Positions 1 to 9,764 are shown, counted from the stretch's first letter. The stretch: 64,000 nucleotides of DNA from Halomonas zincidurans B6 (GCF_000731955.1 NZ_JNCK01000001.1:2976001-3040000); one strand, 5' to 3'. Notes: generated by a model from the letters alone, not told the origin. A program made the numbers and translations.

Positions 1-62
1 ACAGCGCCGACGATGGCCCCACCACGAACGGCAACGCCGCCCCAAGCGAGGCCGGAGAGTAA
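1..62 (+). CDS. C-terminal end of a small LptM/YifL-like lipoprotein (partial)
   Basis: An open frame enters from the left edge and stops with TAA at 60-62, three bases before lysA. The visible tail is short, polar and rich in Asn, Ala, Ser and Gly, like the disordered C-terminus of the small LptM/YifL lipoprotein that commonly precedes lysA or dapF in gammaproteobacteria. The lipobox would lie outside the window, so the assignment rests on position and composition only. The lysA ribosome-binding site (GGAGAG) sits inside its last codons, which suggests co-transcription. Confidence 0.4.
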   Translation, partial: SADDGPTTNGNAAPSEAGE

Positions 63-64
63 GC

Positions 65-1344
<1,280 letters not shown>

Positions 1345-1345
<1 letters not shown>

Positions 1346-2178
1346 TGCGGGTGCATTTCACCAAGATGCATGGGCTGGGCAATGACTTCATGGTGGTCGA
1401 TCTGGTTACCCAACGCGTGCATTTCGAGCCCGAGCAGATACGCCGCCTGGCCGATCGCCATTTCGGCATCGGCTTCGATCAGCTGCTGCTGGTCGAGCCG
1501 CCGCGCGACCCGGAGCTGGACTTTCGCTATCGCATCTACAACGCCGATGGCGGCGAAGTCGAGAACTGCGGCAACGGCGCGCGCTGTTTCGCGCGCTTCG
1601 TGCGCGACCAGCAGCTGACCCACAAGCGCGAGATTCGCGTCGAGACCCTGGGCGGGCCACTGACCCTGCGCGTGGACGACGACGAGCGCGTCCGCGTCGA
1701 CATGGGCACGCCACGCTTCGACCCGGCGGCGGTGCCGTTCGAGGCCGAGACCGATCTGGCCCGCCATGTCCTGGAGGTCGACGGCGAACGGCTCGAGATC
1801 GGCGTGGTGTCGATGGGCAACCCGCATGCGGTGCTGCGGGTCGACGATCTCGACGCCACCCCGGTGGCCCGGCTGGGGCCGGCCATCGAGCGCCACCCGC
1901 GCTTCCCCCGCCAGGTCAACGCCGGCTTCATGCAGGTCGTGTCGCGCCACGAGATCCGCCTGCGGGTCTTCGAGCGCGGCGCCGGCGAGACGCTGGCCTG
2001 CGGTACCGGCGCCTGCGCCGCGGTGGCCAGCGGGATTCGTCAGGGGCTGCTCGACAGTCCGGTCGACGTTCACCTGCGCGGCGGTCAGCTGACCATCGAA
2101 TGGCCGGGTGGCGACGCCGCGCTAATCATGACCGGCCCCGCCGAGCGGGTCTTCGATGGCCGTGTGCAACTATGCTGA
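1345..2178 (+). CDS. dapF: Diaminopimelate epimerase DapF
   Basis: Cofactor-independent racemase that interconverts LL- and meso-diaminopimelate for lysine and peptidoglycan. It has 277 aa, the usual length, and begins MHGLGNDF-style like all DapF proteins. The two catalytic cysteines are C75 in ENCGNGAR and C219 in ACGTGAC. The ATG shares its A with the lysA TGA stop; a longer upstream extension of the same frame lies inside lysA and is a shadow. Downstream DUF484 begins 55 bases later, keeping the conserved lysA-dapF-DUF484-xerC order. Confidence 0.97.
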
Positions 2179-2233
2179 GCCGCCAAGCTGTATCATCGAG
2201 CTGAAATCAGCGAGCGAACGACAAGAGGACGCC

Positions 2234-2950
2234 ATGCCCCCTGCGAAAGCGCCCGAATCCCGCCAGACGCTCGACCCCGAACGAGTCGCCCGCTGGCTGG
2301 CCCGCCATCCCGATTTCTTCATCGGCCGCGAGGGCCTGCTGCAACAGCTCAAGGTGCCGCACCCCGAGTCGCACGGCGCCATTTCGCTGCTCGAGCGACT
2401 GGTGATCGACCTGCGCGAACGTGCCGAAGGCGCCGAATGGCGGCTCGAGCAGCTGCTCGAATCGGCGCGCTACAACGAGTCGCAGTATCGCCGCACTCGC
2501 GAATTGGTGCTGGCACTGCTCGAGGCCGAGGACAGCGACGCGCTCGGCGAGGCGCTGGCCACTCAGCTCGCCGAGCGCTTCCAGACCCAGGCGGTGGCGC
2601 TGTGGTGCGCCCCGGAGCTCACCGATATCGAGCCGCAGCCGCCGCAACCGCCCCGCTTCGTGCTCGACGAGAACAGCGGCACCCGCCTGGGCGCGCTGCT
2701 CGATGGCCGCGCCAGCCGTTGCCGGCGACTGTCGCGCAAGGACTGGCAACGCCTGCTGCCGCACAGCGAACCGCCCAAGCAGGCCGGCTCCTGTGCGCTG
2801 ACTCGGCTGACCCTGGGCGAGCCGATAGGCTACCTGATCCTCGCCAGCCACGACGGCGACTACTTCCGCGCCAGCCTTGACACGCTGTTCACCGAATACC
2901 TCGGCGAAGTCGTCGCCCGCCTGATGATGCGCCATGCCGGACGCCTGTGA
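2234..2950 (+). CDS. DUF484 family protein
   Basis: A 238-aa DUF484 protein. The family is nearly always encoded between dapF and xerC; its fold is GAF-like and its biochemical role is not settled. The start at 2234 is preferred because it follows AGAGGA, whereas an in-frame ATG at 2156 overlaps dapF and adds 26 residues that do not look native. The N-terminal part has the typical motif VARWLARHPDFF (about residues 14-25), then an amphipathic helical segment and a C-terminal sensor-like domain. Its end overlaps the xerC start by 17 bases. Confidence 0.9.
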   Translation: MPPAKAPESRQTLDPERVARWLARHPDFFIGREGLLQQLKVPHPESHGAISLLERLVIDLRERAEGAEWRLEQLLESARYNESQYRRTRELVLALLEAEDSDALGEALATQLAERFQTQAVALWCAPELTDIEPQPPQPPRFVLDENSGTRLGALLDGRASRCRRLSRKDWQRLLPHSEPPKQAGSCALTRLTLGEPIGYLILASHDGDYFRASLDTLFTEYLGEVVARLMMRHAGRL

Positions 2951-3836
2951 GGGCCTGACGGCCGAGATCGAGGCCTTCCTCGCCGGGCTCGCGCAGCACG
3001 CCAGCCCGGCGACCGTCGACGCCTATCGCCGCGATACCGCCGCGCTGCTGCGCTTTGCCCGCGCCCGGGAACTCGCCGGTTGGGCCGCGCTCGATGTCGC
3101 CGAGGTGCGCCGCTTCCTGGGCGGCGAACGCAGCCGCGGGCTGGCCGCGCGCAGCTTGGCGCGCCGCCGCGCGGCGCTGTCGAGCTTCGCCGAGCATCTG
3201 GTCCAGCGCGGCGTGCTCGCGCACAACCCGGTGCGCCTGGCGCCCTCGCCGCGCACGCCCCGGCACCTGCCGCGTCCCGTCGACGTCGATCAGCTGGCGC
3301 GCTTCCTGGACACGCCCCATGACGGCTCGCCGCTGGCGCTACGCGATCAGGCGATGTGCGAATTGTTGTACTCCTGCGGGCTGCGCCTGGCCGAGCTCGC
3401 CGCGCTGGACCTGGCGCACCTCGACGGCCAGCGCGTGCGGGTCGTCGGCAAGGGTGGCAAGCCGCGCCAGCTGCCCGTCGGCCGGCGCGCTCGTCAGGCG
3501 CTCGATAGCTGGCTGACGGCGCGCCACAGCCTAGCCGGTAACGACGAGCCGGCGCTGTTCGTCGCAAGCCGCGGCACGCGACTCGGCCACCGCGCCATTC
3601 AGCAACGCCTGGCCCGGCTCGCCATTGAGCGCGGCCTGCCCGAACATCTTCACCCGCACCGCCTGCGTCACTCCTTCGCCAGCCATCTGCTGGAGTCCAG
3701 CCAGGACCTGCGCGCCGTACAGGAACTGCTCGGCCATGCCCATCTGTCGACCACCCAGGTCTATACCCACCTGGATTGGCAACAGCTGGCCGGGGTCTAC
3801 GATGCCGCCCATCCGCGTGCGCGACGCCGCGATTGA
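2934..3836 (+). CDS. xerC: Tyrosine recombinase XerC
   Basis: Site-specific recombinase that acts with XerD at dif to resolve chromosome dimers. It has 300 aa: an N-terminal SAM-like core-binding domain (about 8-95) and a C-terminal catalytic domain. All catalytic residues are visible: R151 in SCGLRLAEL, lysine in the VGKGGK turn (173/176), H242 and R245 in HPHRLRHSF, H268 in LLGHAH, and nucleophile Y277 in TQVYTHLD. It overlaps DUF484 by 17 bases and is chromosomal in context, so it is the housekeeping enzyme and not a phage integrase. Confidence 0.96.
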   Translation: MPDACEGLTAEIEAFLAGLAQHASPATVDAYRRDTAALLRFARARELAGWAALDVAEVRRFLGGERSRGLAARSLARRRAALSSFAEHLVQRGVLAHNPVRLAPSPRTPRHLPRPVDVDQLARFLDTPHDGSPLALRDQAMCELLYSCGLRLAELAALDLAHLDGQRVRVVGKGGKPRQLPVGRRARQALDSWLTARHSLAGNDEPALFVASRGTRLGHRAIQQRLARLAIERGLPEHLHPHRLRHSFASHLLESSQDLRAVQELLGHAHLSTTQVYTHLDWQQLAGVYDAAHPRARRRD

Positions 3837-4226
3837 ACGAACGTCGCCCCTCGCCGCCAGCGTATGTACCGCTTGGGTAGCAACCGTCCATGGACGGCCG
3901 CTCGATGATGCCAAAAGAGGGTCCGCAAACAAGCGTTGATCCATGCTACGAAACCATCACCGCCAATGGAGCCGCATGAGCGTACCGTTGCGGATAAGTT
4001 AGGGTTGAATCATCAAGCCGCGCTGGCCCATTGGCACCCTCAATCCAGACCGGCGAAGCTCACGATTGCTTGTTGCTTTTTTTTACACGCGCGGGTTTGC
4101 CTAAACTGCATGGCATGGCTAGCGTGAAAGGTGTCACACGGAAATGTGGCATCCAAAAGTGAAGTGACGCGAAACGTCTTCCAAGCAAGACGCGCTCACA
4201 TACACCAGAGAGAAAGGAGTATTGTC
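3837..4226. other. Intergenic region with probable yciG promoter
   Basis: There is no convincing gene in these 390 bases. GC content drops sharply relative to xerC. A TTGTTGC box near 4070 and CTAAACT at 4101-4107, preceded by C, resemble a stationary-phase (RpoS-type) -10 element for the stress gene that follows; this is inference. The last bases carry a strong AAAGGAG Shine-Dalgarno 8 bases before the ATG at 4227. Confidence 0.35.
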
Positions 4227-4580
4227 ATGGCTGAACATCGTGGCGGTTCTGGTAACTTCGCAGAAGATCCCAAGCGTGCATCCGAGGCTGGCCAGAAAGG
4301 TGGCGAGCATAGCGGAGGGAATTTCGCCAACGACCCCCAAAAGGCTTCCGAAGCCGGCCATAAAGGCGGCCAGCATAGTGAGGGAAATTTCGCCAATGAT
4401 CCGGAAAAGGCTTCCGAAGCGGGCAAGAAAGGCGGCCAGCATAGTGGCGGCAACTTCGCCAATGATCCGGAAAAGGCTTCCGAAGCCGGTCAGAAAGGCG
4501 GGAAACACAGCGGTGGCAACTTCGCCAATGACCGCGAGAAAGCCTCGGAGGCTGGTCAGAAGGGTGGCCGCAACAGCTAA
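4227..4580 (+). CDS. YciG-like KGG-repeat general stress protein
   Basis: A 117-aa hydrophilic protein made almost wholly of five near-identical 22-residue units of the form GNFAxDPxKASEAGxKGG. This is the stress-induced KGG (con-10/GsiB-type) repeat of E. coli YciG, which has fewer copies. Such proteins accumulate under osmotic or stationary-phase stress; no enzymatic function is known. The ATG at 4227 has a strong AAAGGAG site. A 67-aa gene follows in the same direction and a truncated yciE homologue faces them, recalling the E. coli yciGFE operon. Confidence 0.85.
   Translation: MAEHRGGSGNFAEDPKRASEAGQKGGEHSGGNFANDPQKASEAGHKGGQHSEGNFANDPEKASEAGKKGGQHSGGNFANDPEKASEAGQKGGKHSGGNFANDREKASEAGQKGGRNS
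4245..4577 (+). repeat. 66-bp in-frame tandem repeats of the KGG protein
   Basis: Five units of 66 bases (22 codons) encode the KGG repeats. Units 2 to 4 are most alike at DNA level, sharing the stretch around AATTTCGCCAAYGAYCC, which suggests recent duplication. It is a coding repeat, not a CRISPR array: there are no unique spacers. Confidence 0.85.
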
Positions 4581-4683
4581 TTAACTAGTTCTGCCCATCC
4601 GACATGGAAAAGCACACAGGGATGTGCGAAGCACAGGGATGTGCCAAGAGTCATCAATGAGGTTCAAGGAGAGGAGTATAGTG

Positions 4684-4887
4684 ATGGCCAACCCAGTTAA
4701 AGATAAGAACTATAACTTGATTAGCTCCATCTATCATCTCGCCCAAGGTTCGGAAAATTGCAAGCAATATGCCAGCGATTCCCAGCGCGACAATGATGAT
4801 GAAACCACCAAGCTTTTCGAAGAATTGCAACGCTTTTATTCGGAGCATGGCGAAAAGGCCGCCAAGATTCTGAAAAACCGCCTGTGA
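4684..4887 (+). CDS. Small helical stress-associated protein, 67 aa
   Basis: A 67-aa protein, predicted all-helical from its heptad-like pattern and charged surface (QRDNDDETTKLFEELQRFY). It vaguely resembles one half of a ferritin-like bundle, but I do not recognise a named family. The ATG at 4684 is chosen over the upstream ATG at 4624 because GGAGAGGAG lies just before it. The leader sequence (GAGAGGAGTATAGTGATG) is nearly the same as that of the KGG gene (GAGAAAGGAGTATTGTCATG), which suggests co-regulation. A strong terminator follows at 4912. Confidence 0.7.
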   Translation: MANPVKDKNYNLISSIYHLAQGSENCKQYASDSQRDNDDETTKLFEELQRFYSEHGEKAAKILKNRL

Positions 4888-4911
4888 GTGAGCAGACTCA
4901 TGGAGTGTGAT

Positions 4912-4938
4912 AAGGATCGGCTTCTGCCGATCCTTTTT
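4912..4938 (+). terminator. Rho-independent terminator after the KGG operon
   Basis: Perfect 8-bp stem GGATCGGC / GCCGATCC with a 4-base loop, followed by five T residues. It lies 25 bases after the stop of the 67-aa gene. Confidence 0.9.
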
Positions 4939-4972
4939 GATTTACGAGCATGCAGCAGTCGATCCGACAAGC

Positions 4973-4999
4973 AGCGGCCCGGCAGGTCGCCGGGCCGCT
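4973..4999 (-). terminator. GC-rich hairpin downstream of the yciE remnant
   Basis: Perfect 11-bp stem AGCGGCCCGGC / GCCGGGCCGCT with a 5-base loop. It lies 36 bases past the stop of the minus-strand yciE fragment and probably ends its transcripts, although no T-run follows. Confidence 0.5.
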
Positions 5000-5034
5000 G
5001 GTTCGAATGATAGCTACGCGCCTGACGTCGTCGC

Positions 5035-5370
5035 TCAGCGCTTTGCCGTAGCACTCGAGTCTTCGTCGCGTTGCAGGTACTGCCGTAGCGTCTTGGGCAT
5101 GTGTTCATCCAACCAGGCGGCCATGGCCAGCTCCTCTTCGAGGATTTCTTCGCAGACCCGCTTGGTTTCCATATCGCCGGCTTCCTCCGCCGTGGCAATC
5201 AGCACCTTATACGAGGAAATCTCCAGTTGCTCGAAGGTATAACTGGCGATACAGCCCTTGACGATCTCGTCGCCGCTGAACATGCCGCCAACTGCCTGTC
5301 CCATCGCCGACATTCTTCCGGTAGCGTCTTTCAAGGAAGACGAGCTTTCATCATAACGCGCGATACCCCC
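5035..5370 (-). pseudogene. yciE homologue, 5' truncated
   Basis: About 110 codons match the C-terminal two-thirds of E. coli YciE (DUF892 ferritin-like stress protein): LKDATGRMSAMGQ, SGDEIVKGCIASYTFEQLE and EEILEEELAMAAWL line up with the E. coli protein to its end. Homology starts near ARYDESSSS, equivalent to about E. coli residue 75. Upstream, the frame runs antisense through a transposase fragment, so the first helices and the promoter are lost. The breakpoint is about 5365-5385. The gene converges on the yciG-like pair and would have belonged to the same stress module. Confidence 0.8.
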
Positions 5371-6054
5371 CTGTGTGTCAACCTCACTCTCTACGTGGTA
5401 CTGGACCTGTAAAGCCGCTTCATCGTGGCCTGGATGGTCTCCCACAAGGAGAATGCCGCCTTGGCTCAGCAGCTCTTCCAGGAGGCCGTGGATCGCTACG
5501 GAATCCCGCAGGGAGCGCTGACGCTCCACCAGGATCGAGGCTCGCCGATGATCGCCCGCAGCTACCTGGACCTCATGGGAGAGCTGGGGGTGACGTGTAG
5601 CCATAGCCGCCCGCGGGTGAGTAATGACAACCCGTTCAGCGAAAGCCAGTTCAAGACCAGCAAGTACCAGCCCGACTATCCCGGGCGCTTCGAGAGCATC
5701 GTCCATGCCCGGCAGTGGTACCGCGCCTATGTCGACTGGTACAACCTGCAGCACCCTCACAGCGGGCGGGCTGGCTTCACCCCGGAGCAGGTCTTCACCG
5801 GCCGATATCGCGAGATTGCGGAGGTCCGTCAGCGAGCGCTCGATGACAGCTTCGAGGCGCACCCCGAGCGATTCCTACGCGGACGCCCCAAGGTGGCGAT
5901 GCCACCGGCCAGTGTCTCGATCAATCCGGTACAGCCCGATGACGACGACCCGGCCCCCTACAGCGTGGTGAACTTCCCGACACTGGCGGCGGCAAGCGGC
6001 AGCGCGACGAAATCGACACTAATTTTTAACGATCTGTCCGAATCAGGTTGACAG
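5371..6054 (+). mobile_element. IS3-family transposase (OrfB) 3' remnant
   Basis: The 3' part of an IS3-family OrfB integrase gene. It reads from LTLYVVLDL through a TAA (5410-5412) exactly where the family has a Tyr codon (VLDLYSR), then on in frame to 6051. HQDRGSPM carries the second catalytic Asp and NPFSESQFKTSK the catalytic Glu. The first catalytic Asp region is only partly present, and OrfA plus the 5' end are missing. It is therefore a dead fragment, and its left edge is the breakpoint of the yciE homologue. Confidence 0.85.
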
Positions 6055-6565
6055 GTTCCGCCATGAATGACGCAACCTATTTGTGTGCCATCCACATATT
6101 ATCAATGTAGATGATAAATACGCCTGAAAAAACCATGGCCATATATCTTTTTTATTAAAATTAATATTAATCAATAAACCACACTCAACAACACAGGCAG
6201 GGCAGCCCACAAAGGGGCAGGATGCGGGTTTTCACCGGCCTGAGGCCAATGTCGATAACGAGAAGTCTCCAGCCTCACGGGAGACACCGGGGCATAACAG
6301 CTCTAGCGCCAAGACGCCAGTCCCAGGGGCTCAGGGGAGCGAGCAAACGGAACGCAAGCGTCGTATCGACGATGCTTCGAAAGAGGCCGACTCGCCGCGG
6401 CGCGATGAATGACGCTCTTGTTTCGATACTGGAGCGGTGCCTGATTCTTTGATCGATAGGGAAGGCAGAGCGCCTACAGAAACAATTGACACGCTGGCAT
6501 CATGCGGTCGCTGCTGTCTGGATCTGCGCGTCGGTGACACCTAGCGGCTGACTGGACGATCTTGC
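6055..6565. other. Eroded AT-rich region with a start-less open frame
   Basis: The first part (about 6060-6180) is strongly AT-rich and has no gene. A plus-strand frame without ATG or GTG is open from 6128 to a TGA at 6410-6412. It reads hydrophilic (EANVDNEKSPASRETPGH, then QGSEQTERKRRIDDASKEA) with coding-like composition, and may be the tail of a decayed gene. I cannot assign it. Other short frames here look spurious. Confidence 0.3.
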
Positions 6566-6703
6566 TCAGCCCAGATAGGCGGCGACCGTGTCGAAAGCGG
6601 CTCGCTGGGTGCGTGCCTCGTCAGCCCAGAACTGCAGCACTTCCGGATCGAACTGCAGGCTCTGCGCAGCTACCGGTCGAACGAGGGAGGGGGAAAGAGT
6701 CAT
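6566..6703 (-). CDS. 45-aa small protein of unknown function
   Basis: A 45-codon minus-strand ORF. ATG at 6703 follows an AGGAG site spaced 7 bases; TGA is at 6566-6568. The product is soluble and helical (LQFDPEVLQFWADEARTQR) with no signal or membrane segment, and has high-GC codon use like the genome. Upstream lie a 13-bp palindrome and a hairpin. It follows pncB on the same strand, about 105 bases downstream, so it may be read from its own promoter in that gap. No family is recognised. Confidence 0.55.
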   Translation of the reverse strand: MTLSPSLVRPVAAQSLQFDPEVLQFWADEARTQRAAFDTVAAYLG

Positions 6704-6732
6704 GGAAGTACTCCTGGTTGGTTGAAACTTCC

Positions 6733-6763
6733 AATGTAATACATTTTCTGCTGCAAAGCAGCA
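6733..6763. promoter_or_regulatory. Palindrome and hairpin upstream of the 45-aa gene
   Basis: AATGTAATACATT (6733-6745) is a perfect 13-base palindrome, the size of a repressor half-turn site. Next to it TGCTGC-AAA-GCAGCA (6749-6763) can form a 6-bp hairpin. Together they lie between pncB and the 45-aa ORF and could be an operator plus a weak terminator. There is no experimental basis. Confidence 0.4.
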
Positions 6764-6809
6764 TGTTCGACTAATGGCTTTTTATTAAAGAATTTACTGA
6801 ATTAATGGC

Positions 6810-8012
6810 TCAATGCGATACCCCGAAGACACTTTTCAGATAGTTGACGTAGTTGTAGTCGCGGGACGTCGCCTTGCCCGGCTCGTCGGAAATCTTGGCG
6901 ACCGGACGAGCGTTGCATGACATCATCTTGATCACGATATTCAGCGGCCTGACCCCCGGCACGTCGCAGGTCAGACTGGTGCCGATGCCGAAACTGGTCT
7001 TGATCCGGCCCTGCAGCGCCATCTTGATCTCCATGGCCTTGTCGAACGTCAGGGCATCGCTGAAGATCAGCGTCTTGGTCCCGGGGTCGACTCCCAGCTT
7101 TTCGTAATGGCGGATGCACTTTTCGGCAAATACCAGGGGGTCGCCGCTATCGTGACGCAACCCATCGAACAGCTTGGCAAAATACAGATCGAAATCGTTG
7201 AGAAAGGCATCGAGGGTGATGGTATCGGTCAAGGCGACGCCCAGATAACCCCGGTATTCCTGGACCCAAGCCTCCAATGCAGCCCGCTGGCTGTCGATCA
7301 GCCGACTGCCCAGCTGCTGGTGGGCCATGACCCATTCGTGGGCCATGGTGCCCATCGGCGCAAGGCCATGGCGACGCGCGATGTCGACGTTGCTGGTGCC
7401 CACGAAATTGCCCGGAAAATGTGTGCTCAGCGCCTCGATGATCACCTCCTGGACCGGCTGCGATAGTCGCCGACGGGTGCCGAAATCCGCCAGGTTGAAT
7501 CCCTTGAGCTCGTCCGGCGAGTAGCGACGATTCAGCGTATCGAGTTTGGCGTGTAACTGCGTCAGCGCCTGGTCGACGGTCGCCTCGGGATACAGGGCGC
7601 GATTGCGGATTTCGCTGACGATCGCCAGGATGACGATTTCGTAGAGAATGCTGTGAGACCATGGCCCGTCGATGACGATGCATAGATCGTTGCCGTCCAT
7701 GCCGACAACGACATAGTCCGGGTTGAAACGAAACAGCTCGAGGAAGCGGATGAAATCCGGGGTCATGTAGGCAAAGCTGCTCAGATAATGCGACTCCTCC
7801 CTGCTCAAGCTCAACATCGCCAGGTAATCGATCTGCGCCCGTATCTCGTCGACATAAGGCGCCAGGTCCTCCGCATTGCGGGAGCGGAATTCCCACGTCA
7901 CGCTGGCGTTGGGGTAGTTGTGATGGACGCCCTGCATCATCGTGAGCTTGTACCAGTCGGTATCCAGCAAGGAATCGATGATGGGCCCTTGCATGCGGTA
8001 GGTATCCGTCAA
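6810..8012 (-). CDS. pncB: Nicotinate phosphoribosyltransferase PncB
   Basis: Joins nicotinate and PRPP to form nicotinate mononucleotide in the NAD salvage (Preiss-Handler) pathway. The 400-aa protein aligns along its length with E. coli PncB: SLLDTDWYKLTMMQ at the N-terminus, DFGTRRRLS (176-184), VGTSNVDIARR, GTMAHEW with H225 at the position of the phosphorylated histidine, GLRHDSGDP and FGIGTSLTCD. A TTG start at 8012 is taken because GGAGG is spaced 5 bases before it; an in-frame ATG at 7994 is the alternative. Confidence 0.93.
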   Translation of the reverse strand: MTDTYRMQGPIIDSLLDTDWYKLTMMQGVHHNYPNASVTWEFRSRNAEDLAPYVDEIRAQIDYLAMLSLSREESHYLSSFAYMTPDFIRFLELFRFNPDYVVVGMDGNDLCIVIDGPWSHSILYEIVILAIVSEIRNRALYPEATVDQALTQLHAKLDTLNRRYSPDELKGFNLADFGTRRRLSQPVQEVIIEALSTHFPGNFVGTSNVDIARRHGLAPMGTMAHEWVMAHQQLGSRLIDSQRAALEAWVQEYRGYLGVALTDTITLDAFLNDFDLYFAKLFDGLRHDSGDPLVFAEKCIRHYEKLGVDPGTKTLIFSDALTFDKAMEIKMALQGRIKTSFGIGTSLTCDVPGVRPLNIVIKMMSCNARPVAKISDEPGKATSRDYNYVNYLKSVFGVSH

Positions 8013-8127
8013 TGCAGCCTCCGGTGCTTTCGATAATCTGAAATTATCCTAGAGCCTAGTTGGCGGCGGCACCCTGGTAAAACGCCAATGGCGCAATGAT
8101 CGCTGTCGGCTCGAATACCACCAATCT

Positions 8128-8916
8128 TCAAAGAAGGAGCTTGATGCCCACTAGCATGATGAGCAGGGCGAAGAGTTTCCTGAGCAGACCGGCCGGCAGC
8201 CGGTGGGCAGCGGCCACGCCGAGCCTGGCGGCCGGCACGCTGCATAGCAGCATGCCGAGAAAGGCCGGCCAGTAGAGAAAACCGGTGGCGTAGTCCGGCA
8301 GCGCCGCGTCGCGATAGCCGGTCACCACGAAGGTCACTGCGCCGAATGCCGCAATGGGAATGCCGCAGGCCGCCGAGGTGCCGATGGCTCGGGTCATGCT
8401 CGCCCCGCTGCGCAACAGCCAGGGCACGCTGAGCACGCCGCCGCCGATCCCGAACAGCGCCGAGAACGCGCCGATGACTGTGCCGGCGGTGATCGTCTGA
8501 AGCCCGCCGGCACGCTCGTTCGCTACAGTCGGCATGCGGGAAAACAGCAGGCGCAACGCCAGAAGGGTCAGGAACAGGCCGAATAGCGTCTGCAACTGAG
8601 CGGCCGGAAGCACGCTCGCCAGCAGGCCGCCCAGGATCGCGCCGGTGATCAGCCCCGGAAGCAGCCGAATCAGCAGCGGCTTGGCAACGCCCCCGCGCCG
8701 CCAATGGCCGAACGCCGACGAGGAACCGGTCACGGCAATGGTCGCCAGCGACGTACCGATGGCCATATGAGTCATGACCGAGGCATCGATGCCCTGCTTG
8801 GCGAACGCAAGGAGCAGCGCCGGGACGATCACCACACCACCGCCGATTCCGAACAGCCCCGCCGCAAAGCCGGCGACGCTCCCGATCAGGCAATAGAACA
8901 ACAACGACAGCAACAT
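8128..8916 (-). CDS. TauE/SafE-family membrane transporter (TSUP)
   Basis: A 262-aa TSUP-family permease with eight or so hydrophobic helices. It shows the duplicated family motif GLFGIGGGVVIVP (about 20-32) and ALFGIGGGVLSVPW (about 158-171). Members export sulfite, sulfoacetate or other small anions. It starts 52 bases after the GntR regulator gene on the same strand and may be its co-transcribed partner next to the malonate genes, but its substrate cannot be read from sequence. Confidence 0.85.
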   Translation of the reverse strand: MLLSLLFYCLIGSVAGFAAGLFGIGGGVVIVPALLLAFAKQGIDASVMTHMAIGTSLATIAVTGSSSAFGHWRRGGVAKPLLIRLLPGLITGAILGGLLASVLPAAQLQTLFGLFLTLLALRLLFSRMPTVANERAGGLQTITAGTVIGAFSALFGIGGGVLSVPWLLRSGASMTRAIGTSAACGIPIAAFGAVTFVVTGYRDAALPDYATGFLYWPAFLGMLLCSVPAARLGVAAAHRLPAGLLRKLFALLIMLVGIKLLL

Positions 8917-8968
8917 GCGAACCCCCAGGGCCAGCGAAGGGAGCCAGATAAAGACCCGACCGACTGCC

Positions 8969-9655
8969 TCAGGACAACTCGGTCACCGCAGTGCGGCCCA
9001 GGTCCTTGACGCTCGCCACCAGATCGCTGAAGCGCTCGCCCTGGACCAGCACATGCCCGCGCAGTGCGTCCTCGGCCGCCTGGGACTCCCCCGCCTCGAT
9101 CGCCATGACGATACGCCGATGCTCATCGAGCGACGACTGCATGCGATGGCGCACCTTGAGTTGCAGGCGGCGATAGGGCTTCAGGCGCATCTTCAGTTGC
9201 CGGGCCTCGTCGGCGAGAAAGGCATTGTGGCTGGCCGCATAGATGCAACTGTGAAAGGCTTCATTCTCGTAATAGTACTCATCGGTATCGCCGTTCCCGG
9301 CGGCCTGCTCGCAGCGCTTCAGGGCATCGCGGAGCTCGCCGAGCTCCAGCACCGTGATGCGGCGTGCGGCGAGTCGCCCGCACATCCCCTCCAGTTCCGC
9401 CATGACCTCGAACATCTCGATCAGCCGGTCGATGCCGACCTCGGCGACGAACGTGCCCTTCTTGGGTTGCACACTGACCAGCCCGCTGGCCACCAGTTGA
9501 TGGATGGCTTCGCGAACCGGGGTGCGCGAGACGTTGAATTCCTGACCCAGCGCTTCCGGATCGAGGCGCTCTCCGGGTATCCGATCCCCGTTGAGGATAG
9601 CGTTCTCCAGTGCGTCCCTGAGTCGCTGCGTATTAGATCGCTTCATGCCGCCCAC
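8969..9655 (-). CDS. GntR-family (FCD) regulator of the malonate cluster, MatR-like
   Basis: A 228-aa regulator with an N-terminal winged helix (DPEALGQEFNVSRTPVREAI, about 29-48) and a C-terminal FCD ligand-binding domain. The FCD metal-ligand histidines are visible in ENEAFHSC, LDEHRRI and LRGHVLV. It is divergent from the TRAP/malonyl-CoA genes, with a palindrome between them, so it most likely represses them and is released by malonate or malonyl-CoA, as MatR does in rhizobia. The ligand is inferred from neighbours. Confidence 0.85.
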   Translation of the reverse strand: MGGMKRSNTQRLRDALENAILNGDRIPGERLDPEALGQEFNVSRTPVREAIHQLVASGLVSVQPKKGTFVAEVGIDRLIEMFEVMAELEGMCGRLAARRITVLELGELRDALKRCEQAAGNGDTDEYYYENEAFHSCIYAASHNAFLADEARQLKMRLKPYRRLQLKVRHRMQSSLDEHRRIVMAIEAGESQAAEDALRGHVLVQGERFSDLVASVKDLGRTAVTELS

Positions 9656-9707
9656 GCGTCACCTCCCGCCCCGTCCGGCTCTGCCACTATGGTCTAGGGT
9701 CAAAAAA

Positions 9708-9764
9708 TTGACATGAATATACTAGCACCGCTATTAAAGTATACATCAGCAAGCCTGATATATA
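9708..9764 (+). promoter_or_regulatory. Promoter and GntR-type operator of the malonate operon
   Basis: TTGACA (9708-9713), 17 bases, then CTATTA (9731-9736) forms a good sigma-70 promoter. An inverted repeat TATACATCAG-N5-CTGATATATA (9740-9764, 9 of 10 pairs) begins where transcription should start, the expected place for repression by the divergent GntR protein. A GGAG ribosome site precedes dctP at 9799. Confidence 0.65.

Noticed and set aside
2934..3836. XerC as a phage or island integrase
   Set aside because: The conserved lysA-dapF-DUF484-xerC order and XerC-type length indicate the chromosomal dimer-resolution recombinase.
4245..4577. Regular 66-bp repeats as a possible CRISPR array
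   Set aside because: The units are in-frame codons of the KGG protein with no unique spacers and no cas genes nearby.
5425..6051. Transposase fragment as a functional gene starting at GTG 5425
   Set aside because: Similarity continues upstream through a stop codon and the first catalytic region is missing; it is a truncated remnant.
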